Positions 12,001 through 25,059 are shown, numbered from the stretch's first letter. The stretch: 64,000 bases of DNA from Ptychodera flava (GCF_041260155.1 NC_091931.1:49193758-49257757), one strand, 5' to 3'. Notes: generated from the sequence alone by a model not told the origin. Numbers and translations are program-made.

Positions 12001-15000
12001 CGACTATTTCTTCCGCATCTTGAATTTCTGGTTTATTAGGCGCAGCACAAAATATTAATCTCTCAACAGTGAAGAAAGAGCACGCTTACTTAAGCGCGGT
12101 TTAAATGCTAAGAATTCTATCTTACTACCTTTTCGGATATTACGAGGTACAATAGCAGGATTTTCTCGGACTGGCAATGGGCTCACTGTTTTAAAACCGC
12201 AGTCAATTTCTTGAACCATATCAATACATGTAGCGAAATCGTGAGCCCCTCTCCCTCTTTTAAATCGAAATTTAAAATACGCCACGCCCTGTGTCTCGCT
12301 CCCTCGCTTCTGATACACTTTAGATGGATAGTAAAATCCAGTAGTATTCTTGGAGTGAGCGGTCAGGCTTGCAGCATAACTTTTAGCAGTGCTTGCATCG
12401 AAACTTTCACCTAGGGTACGGAATACTATCAGATCGGTAAACTTTTGAAGACTTTGTTGCCAACGGACACACACCCCATCGCATGTAGCTGGATCTTTTG
12501 AACCGTACTTAGGTCCGATATTGAAAACCACTTCTAGCTCACTGTCTACATATATAATAGGATCTACATATTCACCAAATACTAATTTGCCTCCATCATC
12601 AATTTTGATGTTTTCTCCGGTTTCAAGTATTTTTATTGCATCTGAAATAGAAAGGATTGTCATTGTCTTATCGTATATATCTTAATAATAATTTAAAAAA
12701 AATTTCTATGATATAGTATCCCCAAAATGTCATACATATTCATAAATGGACCAACTGGAAGTGGTAAGAGTTACGATGCAGTAAATTTGTCTGCGTCTCA
12801 CGTACCAGAATTTGACACTAGTTTTTCTAGCAACATTGCCGACTTTTATAATGGCGCCACGTTTCGATTGCTGATTTTCAGAATCAGTTTATAGAACATA
12901 CTCTTAGTTTACAATGTCGGGCTGGGAGGGCCTCTCCTTCGGAACGCTACATTATTTGTGACTCTTCCATAATTCAACATCTAACTTTTTCTAGAATCCG
13001 GGGCGTGGCAACGGAAGAAAAAAAGATTGTTTCTAGAGCATTTGACCATTTACCCAGTTTCATTATCATATTCAAAGATATGCCTTGGGATTATTGCAGG
13101 CGGAATGTGTTGACTCGAGCCAGGTCGTACGAAATAACGCCTTAAAAGAACTAGAAGAGATTCACAATAAGTTCAAAAAGTTTCTTAGAAATTTGCCACG
13201 ACTACAGGCTTCCATGTTTGGTAATTAGTCAGCCCTTACGCCTGAAGTTCTCAAGAATATACTTAATCCAACGATTGATACAGAGACAGTCGGACCAGTA
13301 GATTTCCACAAGCTTTTGACTTTGGAATTGCATGGAGCGGCGGCAGCCAGGGATTTTTAATAGACGGTTTCGAGGAGGAGGAACTTGAAAAAGCTTATTA
13401 TCCACCTGGTCAAGAACAACTAGAACAACGTCGAGTCTCACTCAAGAACCTACACAAACTTCTAATGCTTGTGAAACAGTGTGTGCTTATAATGCTCCGT
13501 TTGACTTACGAGCACTTGATATGATGAAAAGGGTGGACTTTGGAGTTACTTGTCTATGGTTCATGTCAGTTGTGTACATTATACTTCAGCCAGAACTTAT
13601 TGATAAAGCTGAACAAGGAGGATTGGAAAGAACGGACCGTGGCAACATGAGAAGTCGCTTTGAGATCTTGCAAACTTAATATGTTCAGGAACTGAGGTAC
13701 CACCTCATCCACATACTGCCGAAAAAGATGCAATAAGTGAACATTACTTACGACAGTACATGATAAATACTTGGCCAGGTGGGTGGAAGCGAGGTGGTAA
13801 ACTGACACTTTCTTCTTTCAAGAAATTAAGACTTTTTCCATGGTACTTATTGAATAACTTTCGTAAATACTTACGTTAGTACTTACGTTAGTACTTGACA
13901 AGAACCAGCACAGGAACTTACGAAGTACTTACGAAGTTCTAATAACATTTTCTTCTGGCTCCAACTATTGAAACTTTCCGGATAACCTTCCCATTTTATC
14001 AGATAATATTTCTTTCCTCTAATTTTTTTCGTCTTCAAAATTCGTTCTACTCTGTACAGCTCGTCGGCACCTTCCGAAAGGGCGCTCTGAAGTTCATCAG
14101 AATAGAAAGTGCCGAGTATTTCCTCTCCATTCAGATCTTTTATTTTGTAAACTGGCGGCGTTCCCAGTCCAGCCGCATACACAACTTTTGAAACCACGAA
14201 AATCTCCTCTGTCCAATTTGGTAAATATCCTTTCTTGAAAGTGGTCTTGTATTTTGTAATTCGGACCCGTTCTCCCGGCTTGAATTCAGGGTCAACTCCC
14301 ATGGCTGCCAACTCAGGACCGAATAGTGTATAAAATGCCTGCCAATCGTTCTCCTCTGTTACGTCCCTGGGTTTCATTTTGATACTTCCGTGAACGGTGT
14401 TGTTGTAATTCTCGAGAAGTTGTGGTAGAATGGGGAGCCAGGAACGTGTCTGTTATATGTAAGTATTTCCACATCATCGTCTTAAGAGTCCGATTAAAAC
14501 GTTCAACGACGCTAGCTTTTTTGTCACTGTAGGTGTGAAACCAGTGAATTCCCGCCTCCTCCAACCACCCCTGCATTTTTCGGTTAGTAAATTCCCGCCC
14601 CTCATCTGTCTGAAGTTTGTCGGGCCTTCTCCCGGATTTCTTAATCACGTCTTGTAGCGCCTGTAACGTATCATCAGCCGTTTTTGACTGTATCGGCCTG
14701 GCCCATGCGTATTTACTGAGTACATCGATTACTGTTAGCATGTATCGAATGTTACGATTCTCTTTTGCGAACGGGGGAGGGAATTCCACGAGATCCGCTT
14801 GCCATTGAGAGTCTATCGATGTTACGAAAACGCGCCGGCCGCCCCGGAAGGCACCCCACGAGTACGAGGTACCGGTTTATGTAGATTATAAGTTAGCTGA
14901 GTTTTTAACCACTCCTGCACCTCTTTCTTGGTCACTTTCAGTCCGCTGGCCCGTGCTGCGTCATACAATTTTTGTACACCTCCAAAACCAGTTTTGGGTT

Positions 15001-18000
15001 GTAATATAATTCTCTAAGAGTACCTTCGGCTTCAGCTTCCATAATTGTTATATTATACGAATAATTTTATGTCGTACGGTTGCCGTAAACGAAATACTAG
15101 TTTACTGAATGGTCTACTTTTCAATTGCTTGATTAGGCCCACGGCTTCCCGTTCTGACACCTCCATTCCATATTCTTTTATAATAGTTTTGTTGTCTATC
15201 TTGTTCGGTGTGTAAAATAGTACTAACATCTGTATGTTTTCCCTGAATGGTTTACTAATACTAGTATATTGTTGAGTCAGAACCCAGACAGATAATCCGT
15301 CGTGTCTTGCGCTGAAACCAAGTTGGACTAAAACGTTACTGCGCTTCTTCATATCTTTGGACGAGGCGCAGTCGTCGAGGATTATTAAAGTGTTCGTGCC
15401 GGCCCATTCTTTATGCACGTAGGTTAATGTATCATCCACTGCATCGAGTCCGACTGGAAATATAAACACATTATCATCGGTGAAAATGAATCTTCTATTA
15501 TACGCTTTATTATTCATGAATGTTGGGCAAATGAATATCACATATTCGAATTTCCTTAAGTACGGACCGGTGAGGAGGTCCAACATAAATTCTGTTTTGC
15601 CAGAATATGTCGGTCCAGTTATAATCATGTTGAATGGTGGGGTTACGTATATTGACATTTCTCTGGATCTATATACTGTAAATTAATGAATCTCTTCTAG
15701 TTCTTTTAAGTTACTGGTTCGAGTTAGATGAAACCCAGTCACATCGACAGCATCTGAATGAACTATATAGTTAGTGACTTTATTCCAGTACCTACAATAG
15801 TAATGAATATTGCTAAAGATAACAAACCAATTTTACCATATTCGTGAATAGGGTCTACGCTGGTCACGGCTGCTGCCCGTTCTGGGGAGGGGAGGGGAGG
15901 GGCCGAATCCGAGTCGTGTCATTGTGAGGTGACTCTCCGGGCTCGTCCTGCCACTTCACAGGATCCCTCCCCTCCATCTCATGTATAGCACTTTCTCGAA
16001 CTTCCGTGTTTATATCACCATTCACCCCGAAGGCCATAGATTCTGTTGCGTATTGCAATTCATTATTATAACCTGAGATTGCCGGGCCCGAAAGAATAAC
16101 CATCTCAGACGGTAAGAGAAGTAAATTGGGAGAGACTGCCATATCAAGTTTACACCAGTATTCATTATTGTGTCTTGATATCGCCTATAACTAATTACTT
16201 TGTCGGTATTGCGAATTTCATCTTCGAGGAGAACACCGAATTCTTTTCGAACTTGCTCTGCACTGCCAGTATCGCCCACAATGGTACTGCGAATATTTGC
16301 TTGTGCGCCAAGTATGCAATATACGTAGGCTTCAAGACTTTCGTTGAGGCGAGCGAGACCGGCCTTTGTTAGTCCCGAGTCTCCTGTCAGAGGAATGAAA
16401 CTATTATATTGTCCCTCCGATCCATCATTTCGGAAGAAATAGTAGTGTGGTCGTTCTTTGTCGGACAGTACATGTTTTTTCTTTCCAAAAATGGTATGTG
16501 TATAGAAAACGCCTCCGTCGGCGGAGAGGAAAAAGTCCCGACCGTTGTATATTGCTTTTGGCTGTCGAACAGGGCCACGATTAGTGTAATATTCATATCC
16601 ATAACCAAGACCTTTATTTTGACCTTTTCGATAACGAAAGTCGGACTTCGTTGGGCTTATATTTCCAAATTCAGTACATAGAAGTTCATATTGGACGAGA
16701 TTGTACGGATTGTCGCCCGCTTTGAAGGTGGGGGTATCGTCTGGAAGTGCAACTCCCATTTCGTGAAGGATACGACGTATTGTAAATATACATGGAAACG
16801 GCAGAATGATCGTATTTGGGGCGGAAATTTCTTATCAAAGAGATGGGCGAATGATATACCACAACCAGTAGTGCTACACCATACAGCGAAATTCAGTTGC
16901 TGGTCCCAATATTTCATATGCGGACTGCCCAGCCAGACATTACTTTCTTTCGCTGATCGATGAGTGATTACGTTATCTTTGAACACATCCGAGGATGAAA
17001 AGTAAATTTTTCTGTCGGCGTTACATATATTTCTAAGTCCATGAGAATAGGTTTTATTCCCCCGTCCGGTTTGGAAGGAATATCAGCATGCTGTACTGTC
17101 GGTACGCTCGTCTTATTCAATTGAAAAGCAACTGGGAATAAGTCTGTACTCATTATTCGTGTTTCTATATACAGATAGATTTAAATGGAGGAGAATTTTC
17201 TCGGAATCCCTGTCGGAATCCCTGTCGGTACGGTTCTGTTAGGGGTACTAACATTCCAGACTATGTTAATACTTTATTTCGGATTCAGGTTTAAACGAAT
17301 TTTTTATTTTTTACTAAGAATAGATAACATACTGCAAACAATGGAGAATTTAATAAAGTCATCGGCAGCGGCAAATATGGCAGCGCCCTACCGGAACGGT
17401 TCCCCTATCGGAACGGAAGGGGCTTCGGCACCTTCAGCGCCTTCGGACAATAATCAATCCATAATAGAGACAAAACGTGAAAAAATACTCTGTGTCATCG
17501 CAAGTGGTCAAAGTAAGTTATTTTTTGGTAAGGAGTTTACAGTTAGAGAAGTGGAAACGTGGAAAGATGAATTCATAACACGAGCCTTTAAAGTCTATGA
17601 AGCGAAATACAGTTCTCTTATAAGTGATACCATCACTCAAAGTTTCATAGATCTAGGAGCCCGCGCAATTAGTCAGGTAGTTCCAATCGATGATCGAGAT
17701 AACTATGCCACTGATCTTAAAAGGATTTTATTCTAAACAGTGAAATAAAACGATTATCAGGGGGATAGGGTACACGTGGGGGCCGTGATTGCTCTAATTT
17801 CCACCGGTTTAATTACGGGTAAACATTTAAATTTTAAAAAAATCGGGTTTAATATAGTACCTGAAATAAATGGATTCAACTTCGCCGACTCAGCAAACGA
17901 CTCCGTCAGAAGCCCCGCCGACGGAGCCCACACCGCAAACGACTCCGCCGACTCCGACACAGCGCAACATAGAGAAAGTGACGTTACCGCCGAAGCATCC

Positions 18001-21000
18001 AGGGAGAGTTGCTTCAGGGAAGCGACTAGCGGAATGGAACAGGCAAAACAGGGAGAAGAAACTAAAAGCAATGGAGGGGGGGAGAGGGGGGGAGGGGAAT
18101 GATGCGGTAGCAGACCTACCGCCTACAATGAAAGAACAGTGTGATAATAATTCACGCTGGTATAATAAATGTTATCTTGTTTTAGGAATTATGGGAGTTT
18201 CATTGACTGCATTAGGGCTATATTGGGGGCGTGCTCGACATACCCCCTGTTCCGTCCGGAAAGATCCTCCACAGAAAGCGAAAAAAACAGAGCACGTAGC
18301 AGCTCCATCCGGAACAGTTCCGACGGGAGGGGAGGGGGAGGGGGTGTTCCCAGCTCCTCTACATTGTATGAGATGGATTAACTCCCCATTTTTTATTTTT
18401 ATTTTTTTTATTTTATATACTAGTCAGCAATCATGGATATTAAAACAGTTGTAAACACAATGTACGATGGAATTGTAATCGCAGGACTTGCGATGGGATA
18501 TCTTATGATCTCCAGCAAATTTCTAAAATTGATATGGGCGATCCAAGTCGTCCAATTTGACTCGCTTGGCAAAATTAGGCGGTGCGACTGCTGCCGCAGT
18601 TGCGACAAAAGATCTCCTTGAACAGAAAAATATTATTCCTGCAGAACCTTATACTTCGTAATAATAATATTCATCGAACATTTATACTTAGTAATATATA
18701 CATACAACGTACAACGATGATCATTTGGATTGAAAGTAAAACAGGTGAACCTGTTACTGTTAATTTTTACCCTTGTATTGACACGACACAGTTTACGAAG
18801 ATAAGACTGCTAGAGTGCGGACTATATAATTCATGGCATAACATAACATCGACGAATAATGTAATAAAATATCAAGAAGGTGACCAACCAAAGAAGACTA
18901 AATCAATACGTCCAGGTAACTACAATATCGATACGTTAAACAAAGCAATCGGGTTGAAGCAAAAATTAATTTTGAAAAACATCTGCCGACAAACCACGTT
19001 CTTCTAACTTTGGCTAAAGATGTTAAAGTTTATTTCAATGCTACAGGTAGCTTTGCCAACGTAGTTGGTTTTTCAGATAAACCTGAGGACAACCCAGTTA
19101 TAAAAAGTACTATGAGTCCGAAGAAAGTGGATTTCTTAACAGTCACTAAATATATAGTTCATTCAGATGTAGTCGATGTTACTGGAAATTATGTTTCATT
19201 TGGTTCGGGTGCCTCCGGAGGATACATACAGGGGAAAGTATCGAACTGTTTACAAATACTTCCCATCCGGGATACGAGAGAAATAAGTGAAAAGGTTACT
19301 TACGATTTTAAAACGGAGCAATTTCTATGCCATTGAGAAAAGGGGGAGATTACATGAATTCAATGCGTATCTGGATAACGGATCAGGATGGGAACATGAT
19401 CGATTTCAATAACTGGCCAATTAGCTTTTGTATTGAATTATTGTAGTCCCGAAGCGGGGCCGGTGTAACCCTATCGGAAGATAAACCATCCCACGACCAA
19501 TCCTCCAGCAATATAGATCATCTCATATTTCTTTTGCTCAGGACTGGGCTGATAATAATCTGAGAATTGAACTTCTTTGCCTGACGTAGAGTTGCTTTGC
19601 ACCGCTTCTGCTTCTTCCAGGATTTCTGCATCTGTATCTCTTAATTCTGCCGCAGCATGTGCGTCCTTTGCCTGATTTTCTCTTTCCCAGTCAGCCTGTA
19701 GTAATCTTTTTCTGACCAGACGTTGCGATCATGTTCAAATTTTTCTAATGCTTTATCATGTCGGACCTTCTCTTCAATAAGAGCGTCACCATTCCCAGAA
19801 AGCTTTTGTCCGATAATATTTCCTCCTGTGAATGCCGTTGCATTTAATACAGCACCGAGAACTGTCATTCCTATAGCTGAAGCCATGGTTGTGTATATTA
19901 CAAGGTATTATTTTAATTTTCACTGTATATAGGTCCCTACGGAGTATGTCTGATCCAAGTGGCTTCGGTCTAGGTACAATTCGTATGCAAAATCTTGAGC
20001 TTGAAGATCTGAGTGATGTTAAAGTTAACAATAATACTAAGATGGCTGCTAATCATAATAAGGATTACGTCCTTCGTTACAAGGACCGCGAAAAATATTT
20101 CGTTTTAGCCAATGCCGCGGTGCAATCCCACGAGCATGCTGTAGAATTTTCCGAACTTAAAGACATTGATGAAACTGTAATTGACGCCACAAAGGCTTCG
20201 AATGATCCTACTCCTTTTGCTCTGACATGGGATGGGGATAGTCAGAAATTCATGCCTTATAATGTGCCGCGTAACATCTTAGATATATTGGATAGTGAAA
20301 TTGCAGGAGGTGTTGCTGAACCACCAGGAACTCCGAATGTGATTTATTTTGATAGCAATGTAAACAAATATAAATTGTTAGATTTTCGTAGTTGGCTTAC
20401 TCCTACAAATCCATACATTGCACTTCTTGGTATACCGATTCACCTTAAAATTAGTCCTCTTAATACAATAATGAAGGCAGATAATACACTAAGAAGGTGG
20501 ATAAACGAGGGGGAGAATTATTGCTCGTATACAGCTAGCGGAGTTCCAGTTAGATTATTTTGGGACACAACTTTAAAGAAACTGGGTCTGAAAAGCGTCG
20601 GTGATGAGGCAGCTGAATTAACTTTACAGACTGTAAATCAACAGATGACTGATAATATGAAAATACTTCAACATGGTACAGTTCTCATTAGATGTGTAAA
20701 GTTAGCTATTGGAGATGAATTTGACGATTTGGTTGGATATTATGCTATGAAAACAGATAACAGAACAACTTGTGATATTATCATAAGTATTGATAAAGAT
20801 CGGGGAGGGGAAATGAGTATTGAATGTTTTGTTGGTGGGAATAGAATAGAGAACGACTTAGGAACTACATTTGTACGTAAAGATAAAAGAGTGAACACTT
20901 TAGATATCAGTACCATTCATCTGAAACGTCTCATATTATTTGAAGTAATGGTCTTCCGTCACATTTTAAGTTCAGAGGAAATTACTAAAATTTTATCTAT

Positions 21001-24000
21001 CAGGTGAACAAGTTCGTACCGATAGGAACTTCGTGTTCAACATCAGCTAGACTCCGCGACCGGCGGCCGGACTGACAACGGGTCCTTTATATAGGCTAGT
21101 TTGATGGTGATGACTCACGCGGAATTTCCCATACACCTTCGGAACGTGTATAAACATGCTCAGCAGGGAATTTCCCGCTTAGTTCAGGACAATGCACTGC
21201 TGCGCAAGCTGCGCATGCGTGAGTTCGTATATAGGTCAGGGTCACACTTTAGTTACATGGATGGTTAATTTTTCCTTCGCTTCATGTAGATAAATGAATA
21301 AAATGGGGTGTAAAATTCTTACTTAATCCCAGTTGACCACGTTTACTTTACTACTATGGTAGGATATTTATACACTTATAATTGCATATTTTCTTACATT
21401 TACCATACTTTCGTACAGATAGAAGATTTAATGTCTTTCTCTGGTGACGAAGACAAGTTAAACACCACTGAACAGTTTTTTCTCGAACTTCTCAAACTCA
21501 AAAAGTAAGTGCAGTATTTTAGTCCAGATTGAAGCCAATACTAGATAAAAATCATCACTTTATTCTCTTACAATCCTTCGTATATGACTAATTAACGAAC
21601 GGTTGTTCGCACGTATTTGAAATAACATACAGTGGCATCATCTATTAAGATTGAAAAACGAAATACCCCAGGAGACTCAAGTTAAATAGTTACAGTTGTA
21701 ATCCAAATATGACTTTGGAACTTACAGAATACGTTCATGCAAAGCATTGCAGACTTTTGAGAATTCAGAACAGGAAATCGTTTCGACCAGCGTCGACACT
21801 TCGCACACCCATTACTTGACATACCAATATTTCGGTAAGGCACTGGTAGCCCTCATCAGAGTAAGACTGCCTCCTTGTTTCTTGAACTTCAAAGACGGAA
21901 GAACATCTGACAAACGTATATGTAGAAGTCCAACTTTAATCCGTTTGCTCAACCCATAAAAAGATGTACATCAGAGTTGACTTGAACGTTTCTCCTCACA
22001 GTTACAGGCTGAGAATCGACTGCATGTTGTTGAAGGAAGAGTTTGGCAAAACACTGAGCTCCTTGAAGACAGCCTTCATGTTAGTGATAACAAGCGTTAA
22101 ATGTAAGTTTTCGGATAATGTAGAATAGCATGAAAAAAATTCAGACAACTCGTTTGGCTTCAACAAAATTACTACTATAATATCCTAGGTTTCAATAAAA
22201 GTTAATGTTATGAAACATTAAATAATTGTTCTCCGAAAAGGCAGAACATTTTTGTAACAGCTCATCGTGTAACACTCTCATTCATCCTAGAGTCACCTAT
22301 ACCACACTAGCACTATTGTGGAAATGTTACCATCAACAAGAAATGGCCGTAGCCTGTTGATGAGAGCTAAATTAACTAATTCCACTTTCTGTAAGCACTT
22401 TGTTTTCGAGATGTTTGCCCGTAACAATAACCATACTGATGTATAATTGAATGTGAATATTCAAATTTCATTTTAGGTTTAATGAAAAGCGCAGCATTGG
22501 AGAGATTTTTAAAGCTTGTCCTTGTAACAGGCAACTACATGAACTATGTAAGTAAAAGTCTTGCTCACCAAAATACGTCACAAAGGTTTTTAAGAATGTA
22601 CTGTAATTTAATGTACTGCAATGCAATGTAATGCAATGTGCTGTAATTTAATGTACTGCAATGCAATGTAATGCAATGTGCTGTAAGATAATGTGATGTG
22701 ATGTACTATTAGGTGACTTAACTAGAAAATACCAAAACGTTTTATGATACAATGTGAGTTTACTCTGAAGTACAAATTTAGACAAGGAAATTTGTAACAA
22801 CAGGGATTGATTAATCATTTTTGAAAGGATAATATCGCACATGAAAATTTGTGTAAGTTAGCTATTTTTTCCTCGATTTGTACATGTTGCTTAATCTATC
22901 CCCAATGTTAACTTTAGCAGGTATAAAACATTTTAAAATATTGAATAAATAAAAGAGGAAAAAACTGTTGTCACACTTTTTCGGCATAGACCTCTAGAAT
23001 TATTCATCCATAGGTGAATTAAATTACGCAAAGGTGACGAGAATTACTGGCCTAGTTATCAAGATACAAAATGAAAATATTATAAAATAATTATTAAAAA
23101 CGACCAGTAGATTTTTCCAAAATAAAATTTGTGAAAAACATAATATTATATCTTAAAGAGCGCTTATTGACTTTGCTTTTGAATATATCAATATTACGTC
23201 ATCATTTTTAATATCGGTCATTTTACATGTACCCCTTATCTGTCCCATTATTATCACCGATATTACACATACCCCTTATCTATCCCGTCAGTATCACAGA
23301 TATGCCGGAAATGCCAACGGTTTCAAGATGTCTTCTCTGTTGAAGTTAAAGGAGACCCTTTCCAATAAATCGAGGTTGACATTGCTACATCATTTAGTGA
23401 AAGTCTTCGATCAGAAATCCCACCAACAATTGACGCAGTTATTAGACGATTTCAAAACAGTGTCAAAAGCATCGAGGTGAGGTCGGTCACTATTCCAAGC
23501 AACATTGTGTTCATACCTTCATTGATAGATCACTCGTTGTGTATTACAAAATCAACATTGCTCTTGAGAGATGTACACATGTGTATCAGTGGATGATTGT
23601 AGACTCCACTCCAGATAGTGTGATCTTTGAAAATGAAAGGTTGACCAACTTCATCAAGGACGCCCTGGACAACGAATGCCATAAAAATCACAAGAAAGTC
23701 TAGGTTCACTGATCGATTTTTGATGGACCAATTTCTGTCATTAACGACCAAGACTGAAGAAATAAACCCTTTCTATAGGGTCAAAAATGGCCAACATGGC
23801 CAGGTTAAGTCCATAGGAAAAGGTTAAAACATTGCTCTCCACGAATCGAGGTGGTAGATGTCTTATACCGCTTACAGCTATTTGTCTTTTGTCTTGTAGA
23901 TATTCCCTTACTGATCTAAAAACCGAAGTACGTGAACTGTCGAAAAGACTTGACAAAATGGAACAGGAAGTGAACATGGCAGAGGAAGATATCAAGATGC

Positions 24001-24986
24001 AAATGAAGGATTTTCTTCCTGTAAGTTATGAATATTGTTTCAAACAAAAAAGTTAATCAATCAGAGAGCAGTCTATCTTTGAGGCTGAATGGGACAACAA
24101 GTGTTACTTTTGCTAATTTTTTCATGGTTATTGTTCTGTTTGTCAGTTGCACGATCTTGTTCTACTCCCAAAAGCATTTTGAAAAACCTACATTTTATTT
24201 TATCAGCAGTGTCTGTACGTGTACAATGCACTGTTGCTTACATTTGAATTCCAGTCCGGACAAGAATTCACTTGTCAAAAATAACAACGATATCTACACA
24301 TGAAAAGGCTGAGCTAACAAGCTGAATACTGTGTATCTCAACATGCTTTGGGGAGTAGGACACCACAATCAAAAACAGTTAAAAAACATCAAACGTTATT
24401 GCTACTTGCCTTTTAAAATACTTCGATTGATAACCTCTTTATCGATATCTAATAAATATTTTGAAACATTGACAAAATTAGCAATTTCTAAATATTAACA
24501 ATATTGATGTCGGATTTCAAATGAATGTCAGTGGTGAGAGACACGCGTATTGGAACTGCGAGTGGAAGCAAGAGTATGGGAAGAAACGAATAGTAAAATT
24601 ATGTTGGTTATCAGACTTAATGTCTCGAGTTCATTCAATAAAGGTCAAAGGTTACACGATTAACCGTTAAGTGCACAAAATATAAATGAGAATACGACAT
24701 ATTTTTATTTAAATCTGACGTCAACAATGCATGCTTTGAGTGACGCTCAGTAAAAACAGCTATCTATGAGCCATTCACGTTATAGTTTTCAAATTAGAGA
24801 TAAACGTTTTACTTTTATCCAGAAAGCTTCGAAAGAGTTTGCTGTGTTACAAAGCCTGGTGCAAGAAATCGACCAGCTAGTCGTTAAATTGTCCAGCTAT
24901 CTCTGCGAAGACGAGACAACTTTTCAACTCGAGGAGTTGATTTCAACCATCGATGAATTCTCACAATGTGTGCAGCAGTGCAGGCA

Positions 24987-25059
<73 letters not shown>

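Larger units (their letters stand above)
4488..21355. mobile_element. Polinton/Maverick DNA transposon, full length, about 16.9 kb
   Basis: Ends read AGTAGTAAAG... and ...CTTTACTACT. They lie within inverted repeats of about 342 bp and are flanked by a perfect 6-bp duplication ATGGTA (4482-4487 and 21356-21361). Size, TIR length, 6-bp duplication and the gene set all match Polintons: protein-primed DNA polymerase B, retroviral-type integrase with chromodomain, FtsK/A32-like ATPase and capsid-type proteins. The host site is formin intron 3, which would be about 0.8 kb without the insertion. Most larger genes carry single-nucleotide frameshifts, so this copy as sequenced is probably non-autonomous. 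I found no adenovirus-type cysteine protease. Confidence 0.96.

Noticed and set aside
13566-13808. 80-codon minus-strand ORF
   Set aside because: It overlaps the exonuclease motifs on the plus strand and has no recognisable content.
22606-22685. CRISPR-like repeat
   Set aside because: Only two adjacent 40-bp copies without spacers, in a eukaryotic intron.
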